Assembly: GCA_900546395.1 (NCBI GenBank)
Contig: URDD01000030.1
Coordinates: forward strand, 1-30,153
Length of the DNA stretch: 30,153 bases
Source: an uncultured Bacteroidales bacterium
GTDB taxonomy: Bacteria > Bacteroidota > Bacteroidia > Bacteroidales > UBA932
Reading direction: 5' to 3'
A model generated the notes under the pieces. It searched no databases and was not told the origin of the DNA. It saw nothing but the letters and a program-made list of their open reading frames with translations. Made by a program: the position numbers and the translations under genes. Of this stretch, positions 25,619 to 30,153 are shown one piece after another; within the stretch, counting starts at the first letter, position 1, and every line of letters begins with the position of its first letter.

Positions 25619-25987
25619 ATGGAAAAAAAATCAAATGTTCAGAAGAAGAGGGCGGTTGTAAGTTTTGAAAACATGTCCGAAGAGTTGGTTGCTGCATTCA
25701 ATGAAAAATATCCAAAAGGTTTCAGTGACTATTTCCCGGATCTTATAAAATATGACAAACCTGACGGCACAGCCTTTTATGCCGTTACGCTTGAGATTCC
25801 GGATGCTATATATCTTGTAAAGATTAAGGTAAAGACCGATGATGCAGATGATATAGAAAGATGGTTGGACGGAGATGATGATTCGGACGGTGCAGGAGAC
25901 GACGGAGAGGGAGATGATCTTCCGGATGACAATATATCGCAATATGCGACTGGTGATGATGATAGTTCTGATTCTGACAACGACTGA
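25619..25987 (+). CDS. Small conserved Bacteroidales protein with acidic tail
   Basis: This is a 122-residue protein in two parts. Residues 1-80 are an ordered basic-to-neutral segment (KKRAVVSFENMSEELVAAFNEKYPKGFSDY...DGTAFYAVTLEI...YLVKIKVK), and residues 80-122 are strongly acidic (runs of Asp, Glu, Ser and Gly). I recognise the pattern of a conserved Bacteroidales family, sometimes labelled DNA primase in databases, though nothing here looks like a primase catalytic core. No function is assigned. It is monocistronic, with a terminator 22 bases after its stop. The acidic tail may mimic nucleic acid or serve as a solubility or binding tail; that is inference. Confidence 0.8.
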   Translation: MEKKSNVQKKRAVVSFENMSEELVAAFNEKYPKGFSDYFPDLIKYDKPDGTAFYAVTLEIPDAIYLVKIKVKTDDADDIERWLDGDDDSDGAGDDGEGDDLPDDNISQYATGDDDSSDSDND

Positions 25988-26008
25988 TTTTTATCTTGAT
26001 ATAAATTT

Positions 26009-26037
26009 AAGCTGGCCTTTATGGTCAGCTTTTTTTA
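26009..26037 (+). terminator. Intrinsic terminator after the acidic-tail gene
   Basis: AAGCTGGCC (26009-26017) pairs with GGTCAGCTT (26023-26031), including one G-U pair, with loop TTTAT, followed by further T residues. This is a classical intrinsic terminator. Confidence 0.88.
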
Positions 26038-26119
26038 TTGTTTGCCTTAAGATTTGGAAATAATATAAAGAAACAGAAAAACTTCACTCTTTGTTATTCC
26101 GGAGACCTTTTTTATTACA

Positions 26120-26127
26120 TACTTTTG
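26120..26127 (+). promoter_or_regulatory. Candidate -7 element for the fimbrillin/propeller lipoprotein
   Basis: TACTTTTG matches TAnnTTTG, 33 bases before the ATG at 26160. A TTTG at 26090-26093 is 26 bases upstream, longer than the normal spacing, so the -33 partner is doubtful. Confidence 0.3.
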
Positions 26128-26159
26128 TCTGCCAGAAAATCATTAAAAATATATCTGTT

Positions 26160-28010
26160 ATGCGTTTGTGTGTTAAAATGAATCTCTGTTTATTCCTTTT
26201 TCTGTTTCTTTTTCATTCTTGTCGCGAATATGAGCCGGAACGGGTCAAACCTTTAGGCGAACATAAGGTAAAAGTCGAATTTGAAGTCTTTTCAGATAAC
26301 GCTGATGTGAAAAGTTCTGTTCAGGCTCAGGAAAATTATATCAACAATACAGTAATTTGTGCATACGACAGAGATGGTATGCTTGTGGGTGAGGTGGAAC
26401 TTTCCGGAAAATATACTGGATACATGACTCTGTTGACAGGAAGAACGTACGATGTTTATGCTTTGGCTAATGTTAAAGACTTTTCCGCACCAAAATATGA
26501 GGGAGAAATATTCGGAATGCGTTATGCTATAGGGGACATTTCAGAATTTGATAGATATGGATTCCCGATGGCTACCAGAGTCACGATTACAGTTTCTGAA
26601 AATGAGATGAAAGTAAGGCTCAATATGGTCAGGACGGTGTCACGTATTAGCTTTTCTGCAGAATCATCATCACTTCCGGGATTTAGGGTAACCTCAGTCC
26701 GGTTGATGAATGCTCCTATGGATGTGACCTGTTTTCGTTCCTCAAGTGCTGCTACCAGCACTGCAGACGGGGATAGTGCGACAGACCGTGATCTGGATAT
26801 AATCAACTCGGGAGGCTCTGCAGATTTTTACATGTTTGAGAATTGTCAGGGGGTATTGTTGCCGGACAATTCTGATCCAAAGGAAAAAGTTCCGGGTAAT
26901 TTACCTGCGGCAAAATCTGAGTTGTGTACTTATTTTGAAGTAACAGCTGTTTTGGACGGCACTTCCGGCTTGACAGGTCCTGTTACATATAGATTTTATC
27001 TTGGTCAGGACTTGGTATCTGATTTCAATGTTTTCAGGAATCATCATAATAAGGTGACTTTAGTTGTTACATCAGGAGGTCTGGACGAAGTTTCATGGAG
27101 AATAGACTCTGATGAACTTATTCCGGTTCCTGTACCCATAGTTGCTGTAGGTTCAAAGGGACTTATTTGCTACACGGATGAAAACGGTTCTGTCAGAAGG
27201 CAGACAGTAGGAACGCATACGTGGAATGATGTAATATTTGCAGGAGGCAAGTATGTTGCCGTAGGTGGCAACGGAAGTATAGCTGTTTCAAGCGACGGAG
27301 TCTCATGGGACTTGCAGATAGTAGGAACGGCTAACTGGCAGTCTGTGGCATATGGGAACGGGTGTTTTATTGTGGCAGGATATTATGAAAGGTTTGTTAC
27401 AGGTTCATCCTATACTAAAAGAATATTTGGTTACGTAGCACGTTCTACAGATGCCGGGAGATGGACTTTGACTGAAGATGCAGATCATGCATGGTATGAC
27501 ATTATCTATGGAAACGGAGCTTTTCTGGCCTCTGGGTCATATGAGATGTGGGGCACATCAACTACATCATGGATCACAAAGAGATCATCAAACGGGTCAA
27601 CATGGTATAAGCATGACTGTGGTAGCCGTGTTTATACATGTTTGTTGGCCGGTAAGAATGAGTATGTGGCACTTACATCAGGTACATATGTTTATTCTTA
27701 TTATGGTCAGGACTGGTCAGCACCAAATTACGGAGGATTTGCAAATATTGATGAGGTGGTCTGGGATAAGAAGAGAAAATATGTAGCAGTGGGGCGAACC
27801 GGTAATGTCGTACATTCATCCGACTGCCGTAACTGGAGTGCATCCTCTGTTCCAGAGACAAAATCCTGGTATCATGTTACTTATGGCAAGGACCGTTTTT
27901 TTGCAGTCGGATCCGGAGGATCAGCAATATATTCTGCTGACGGGGAAACATGGTATAAAATAAATATGGGTATAACAAATACTTTATATTCAGTTTGTGT
28001 CATGAATTAG
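26160..28010 (+). CDS. Lipoprotein with fimbrillin-like N-terminus and seven-repeat beta-propeller
   Basis: This is about 616 residues from the ATG at 26160; a second ATG at 26178 is also possible. A short hydrophobic signal (LCLFLFLFLFHSC) ends in a loose lipobox Cys, followed by acidic residues (REYEPE), so it is probably an outer-membrane lipoprotein. Residues about 35-320 resemble Bacteroidales fimbrial tip or anchor proteins (Mfa2/FimB or DUF4906 style): a beta-rich domain with the segment YMFENCQGVLLP and the late HHNKVTLVV...VSWRID. From about residue 326 to the end come seven repeats built on YVAVGxxGxIxxSxDGxxWxxxxxGTxxWxxVxYGNG, as expected for a seven-bladed propeller. It is probably a surface adhesin or binding protein. 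No fimbrial shaft gene is in the window. The ligand is unknown. Confidence 0.75.
   Translation: MRLCVKMNLCLFLFLFLFHSCREYEPERVKPLGEHKVKVEFEVFSDNADVKSSVQAQENYINNTVICAYDRDGMLVGEVELSGKYTGYMTLLTGRTYDVYALANVKDFSAPKYEGEIFGMRYAIGDISEFDRYGFPMATRVTITVSENEMKVRLNMVRTVSRISFSAESSSLPGFRVTSVRLMNAPMDVTCFRSSSAATSTADGDSATDRDLDIINSGGSADFYMFENCQGVLLPDNSDPKEKVPGNLPAAKSELCTYFEVTAVLDGTSGLTGPVTYRFYLGQDLVSDFNVFRNHHNKVTLVVTSGGLDEVSWRIDSDELIPVPVPIVAVGSKGLICYTDENGSVRRQTVGTHTWNDVIFAGGKYVAVGGNGSIAVSSDGVSWDLQIVGTANWQSVAYGNGCFIVAGYYERFVTGSSYTKRIFGYVARSTDAGRWTLTEDADHAWYDIIYGNGAFLASGSYEMWGTSTTSWITKRSSNGSTWYKHDCGSRVYTCLLAGKNEYVALTSGTYVYSYYGQDWSAPNYGGFANIDEVVWDKKRKYVAVGRTGNVVHSSDCRNWSASSVPETKSWYHVTYGKDRFFAVGSGGSAIYSADGETWYKINMGITNTLYSVCVMN
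27137..28007 (+). repeat. Seven degenerate protein repeats (propeller blades)
   Basis: These are coding repeats of roughly 35-50 codons. Blade starts are recognisable as IVAVGSKG, YVAVGGNG, FIVAGYYE, FLASGSYE, YVALTSGT, YVAVGRTG and FFAVGSGG, each followed by an S-x-D/N-G-x-x-W type turn. The DNA is not strongly repetitive, which indicates an old, diverged array and not recent tandem duplication. Confidence 0.7.
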
Positions 28011-28081
28011 CAATGATAATTCTTTGAAAATTTTCAAACTGCTTATAAATTTGCGCTCTGTAATATGCAGATAGTTACTAG

Positions 28082-28123
28082 GAAACTGTCTAAATTCAGG
28101 ACAGTCAGAATTTAGACAGTTTC
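28082..28123. repeat. Perfect 16-bp inverted repeat between two lipoprotein genes
   Basis: GAAACTGTCTAAATTC (28082-28097) is an exact inverted match of 28108-28123, with a 10-base loop. The loop itself contains ACAGTC, echoing the arms. It lies 72 bases past the propeller gene stop and 22 bases before the next ATG. It has no T-tract on the plus strand. It may be a transcription terminator, an mRNA hairpin, or a relic of a palindromic mobile element; no target-site duplication is evident. Confidence 0.85.
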
Positions 28124-28145
28124 GTATAAAGGAAATTTTATAGTT

Positions 28146-29132
28146 ATGAAGCAATTATGTCTTTTTCTGGTATATACGGTTGGATGCGTCTTGTTCCCTG
28201 TTTCCTGTAAAAACGGGAACATTGTCCAAAATCAGGAAGAATATATACCTGATGCTCCTGTCTATTCCGATACAGCTATGTGGTTTACTGTACCGGAAGA
28301 TGCTTCAGGAGAAGGTGCTGATGTATTTTATGTGGTTTCCACATGGGAATTGGACTGGAAGACTGATGAAGGCATGACGAGTCATTATGCTGATGTGTGG
28401 AGCACGGAGCATAGGAAAAACATGTCAACGGAAATATCCCGGATACAGGAGATTTTCGGTAAGGGAAATAACTTCTATTCTCCGTTTTACCGTCATATTA
28501 CTTTGAATGTGTGGATGACACGGGATGAAGATTATATTACTGACAAGCTCCAGATTTCCATGGGGGATGTCAAGGAAGCATTCGATTATTTCCTGGACCA
28601 TCACAACAGCGGGAGACCTATTGTTCTGGCAGGATTCAGCCAGGGAGGACGGGCAGTGGTGGAGCTACTCAAATATATGGATGACAAGACTGCGGAGCGT
28701 CTTGTAGCTGCTTATGTTCTTGGATATAAAGTGCCGCCTGAGTATTTGAAAGAGCCCACCCAAAACCGACCAGCCAGATATGCCGATGATCTTCTAGTTA
28801 CAGTATGCTACAACTCCGTAAAGGACGTGAAATATATTAATAATACAATAAGTTCGCCTTGCGCATTCTGTATAAACCCTGTTAACTGGAGGACAGACAC
28901 GACTCCTGCAGTCCTTCACGATACCATTACTGTTACTGTCGCTCCGAAGTATAATGTACTTGTACTTGACGGATATGAAGGAAAGGAGTATGCTCCTGTT
29001 TTTGATTTTATCAATGTAGGCGATTTTCACAGTGCTGAGCCTTGGCTCTATAGCGGCTGTCTTTCGGAAAATGTGGCAAATCGTGTGTCACTGTGGTACT
29101 CATCCCACAGTGACACTGTTACAGGCAAGTAG
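28146..29132 (+). CDS. DUF3089-type alpha/beta-hydrolase lipoprotein
   Basis: This is a 328-residue protein. The N-terminal hydrophobic stretch ends at C21 (FPVSC), a loose lipobox, so it is probably exported and lipidated. The body fits DUF3089 hydrolases: an early MWFTVPEDAS...ADVFYVVST strand, the central SPFYRH segment, the DVKEAFDYFLDHH helix, the nucleophile elbow GFSQGG with its Ser, CFINPVNW-like CINPVNWRT, and a late GDFHSAE with the probable catalytic His. The substrate is unknown; esterase activity is likely. It follows the inverted repeat, and its last 33 bases overlap the convergent hydrolase gene. It is intact. Confidence 0.8.
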   Translation: MKQLCLFLVYTVGCVLFPVSCKNGNIVQNQEEYIPDAPVYSDTAMWFTVPEDASGEGADVFYVVSTWELDWKTDEGMTSHYADVWSTEHRKNMSTEISRIQEIFGKGNNFYSPFYRHITLNVWMTRDEDYITDKLQISMGDVKEAFDYFLDHHNSGRPIVLAGFSQGGRAVVELLKYMDDKTAERLVAAYVLGYKVPPEYLKEPTQNRPARYADDLLVTVCYNSVKDVKYINNTISSPCAFCINPVNWRTDTTPAVLHDTITVTVAPKYNVLVLDGYEGKEYAPVFDFINVGDFHSAEPWLYSGCLSENVANRVSLWYSSHSDTVTGK

Positions 29133-30086
29133 AACGTCATTCCAGACTCTTTCCTTGCCTTTTTCATTGAGGATTTCGTGTCTCATTCCAGGGTAGAGGA
29201 TTGATCTGACATTAGTATATCCCACTTCTTTCATCCTGGATACAGCTTCTTCGAATTTATGTCTGTTTATCAGACATGGGTCATCCTCTCCCGATATGAA
29301 CAGGATAGGAAGTGATGGTTTTTCTAATTTCCAGTCTTTTTTTGAATATGCATCCTGCATAAGGGAAAAGAGGTTATGGAAGCCGTTTGCCGTGAACTGG
29401 AAGTTGCAGTAAGGATCTCTGTCGTATTTTGAAACTATTTCCGGGTCTGAACATATCCAGGAATTTACAGACTTTTCGTGACTGAAAGGCTTGTTGAATG
29501 CTCCGAATGCTATTGACTGTATGAGTTTTGGCCTTGCTTTCCTGCCGCATAGTGCAGAAAAAGCCGATGCAAGCAACTTTCCGGCTCCTGCGCCAGGATT
29601 CTCGCTTGGGCTGCCGCATACGATAAGGCCATTTATTGAGGCGTCATACCTTTTGGTAAAAGAACGTACGGCCATCGAACCCATACTGTGTCCGAAAAGA
29701 ATGAGCTGAAGACCCGGGTATCGGCTTTTGGCCCAGTCTCCGACCAATTTTATGTCATTTACCATGGCAAGGTACCCGCCTTCGTAAAAATATCCCAGAT
29801 CTTTGTCTGATTTTACAGATTCTCCGTGACCCCTGTGGTCGTGTATGACGCAAATGTACCCGTTCCCAGAAAGATATTCCATGAACGGAATATATCTTTC
29901 CTTGTGTTCGCACATTCCGTGTACTATCTGGATTATACCTTTGGGCTGTTCCAAAGTCGATTTAAAGTATGAAGTGTCAGTAAAAAGCACACTTATGGAT
30001 AGCCCGTCAGAGCCTGATATGAGGCTGGTTTTTACAAATCCATTTTCTGTTCTTGTCTCTTCGTTCATAGTGAGATAAATTTGCAT
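29100..30086 (-). CDS. Lysophospholipase-like alpha/beta hydrolase (Hydrolase_4 / S33)
   Basis: This 328-residue protein has the alpha/beta-hydrolase landmarks GIIQIVHGMCEHKERY (oxyanion region), CVIHDHRGHGES, the nucleophile elbow LFGHSMGSM (Ser), an acid in ISGEDDPC, and a His in PGMRHEILNE. This is the pattern of monoacylglycerol lipase or lysophospholipase (PldB-like) proteins. No signal peptide is seen, so it is probably cytosolic, unlike its DUF3089 neighbour. The start could be the ATG at 30086 or the one at 30068 (MNEETRTENG); the latter matches the usual length better. Its 3' end overlaps the neighbour by 33 bases. Confidence 0.88.
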   Translation of the reverse strand: MQIYLTMNEETRTENGFVKTSLISGSDGLSISVLFTDTSYFKSTLEQPKGIIQIVHGMCEHKERYIPFMEYLSGNGYICVIHDHRGHGESVKSDKDLGYFYEGGYLAMVNDIKLVGDWAKSRYPGLQLILFGHSMGSMAVRSFTKRYDASINGLIVCGSPSENPGAGAGKLLASAFSALCGRKARPKLIQSIAFGAFNKPFSHEKSVNSWICSDPEIVSKYDRDPYCNFQFTANGFHNLFSLMQDAYSKKDWKLEKPSLPILFISGEDDPCLINRHKFEEAVSRMKEVGYTNVRSILYPGMRHEILNEKGKERVWNDVLLACNSVTVG

Positions 30087-30119
30087 TCAGGAAAATCAAA
30101 TAACTCTTAAAGTTACAAA

Positions 30120-30153
30120 AAACTGATGATGTATAATAATACACCATCAGTTT
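30120..30153 (-). terminator. Hairpin terminator of a leftward gene beyond the right edge
   Basis: AAACTGATGATGTAT (30120-30134) pairs with 30139-30153 with a single mismatch and a four-base loop. Read on the minus strand the stem is followed by TTTTTT, as for the terminator of a gene lying to the right of the window. The arm may extend past the edge. Confidence 0.65.

Noticed and set aside
27137..28007. Recent tandem DNA duplication in the propeller region
   Set aside because: The repeats are clear only at protein level; the DNA copies are strongly diverged.
1..30153. Mobile elements, prophage, CRISPR arrays or a defence island
   Set aside because: No transposase, integrase, phage structural gene, regularly spaced short repeats or toxin-antitoxin pair was found by reading both strands.

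Overview
The window is a stretch of Bacteroidota (most likely Bacteroidales) chromosome. Evidence for this is the Bacteroidota promoter form (TTG/TTTG near -33 and TAnnTTTG near -7) in front of pckA, tamB, the SRP RNA and the tRNA, weak reliance on Shine-Dalgarno sites, a short primary sigma factor without region 1.1, a TamB/DUF490 protein divergent from tsaD, a RecQ without an HRDC domain, and a lipoprotein with a fimbrillin-like N-terminus. Family and genus cannot be fixed by reading alone. No phage, insertion sequence, integrase or CRISPR array was seen.

Layout: (1) pckA (PEP carboxykinase, leftward) is divergent from recQ, which is frameshifted and has no ATG. (2) A five-gene leftward block reads tamB > RsmI-like methyltransferase > folB > mtaB > PhnP-like metallo-hydrolase and converges on recQ. 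(3) tsaD runs rightward from the far side of the tamB promoter region, followed by a COG2509 flavoprotein and the SRP RNA. (4) cdd runs leftward and carries an in-frame TGA just before its second zinc-binding motif. It is divergent from mnmA, whose protein has an insertion of about 100 residues. (5) A BaiN/HI0933-type flavoprotein runs leftward and a tRNA-Thr(CGT) rightward. (6) dnaN > DEDDh exonuclease > a degenerate fumarylacetoacetate-hydrolase-like protein run leftward. (7) degP/htrA > rpoD, a strong terminator, argS, and a small acidic-tailed protein with its own terminator run rightward. (8) The right end is accessory: a lipoprotein combining a fimbrillin-like N-terminus with a seven-repeat beta-propeller, a DUF3089 alpha/beta-hydrolase lipoprotein, and a convergent lysophospholipase-like alpha/beta hydrolase.

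Functionally, the centre is rich in translation and tRNA modification. TsaD makes t6A37 and MtaB thiolates t6A37, from divergent transcripts that share one intergenic region. MnmA makes s2U34, ArgS charges tRNA-Arg, and the tRNA-Thr is itself a t6A-type (U36) tRNA. The rest is core replication (DnaN, exonuclease), envelope quality control (DegP, TamB), central metabolism (PckA) and sigma factor.

The points most worth a second look are three apparent defects in otherwise conserved genes (recQ frameshift, cdd nonsense codon, tamB with no canonical start but an SD-positioned ATC), the MnmA insertion, the FAH-fold pseudoenzyme in the dnaN operon, and the fimbrillin/propeller lipoprotein. I found no clear new multi-gene system.
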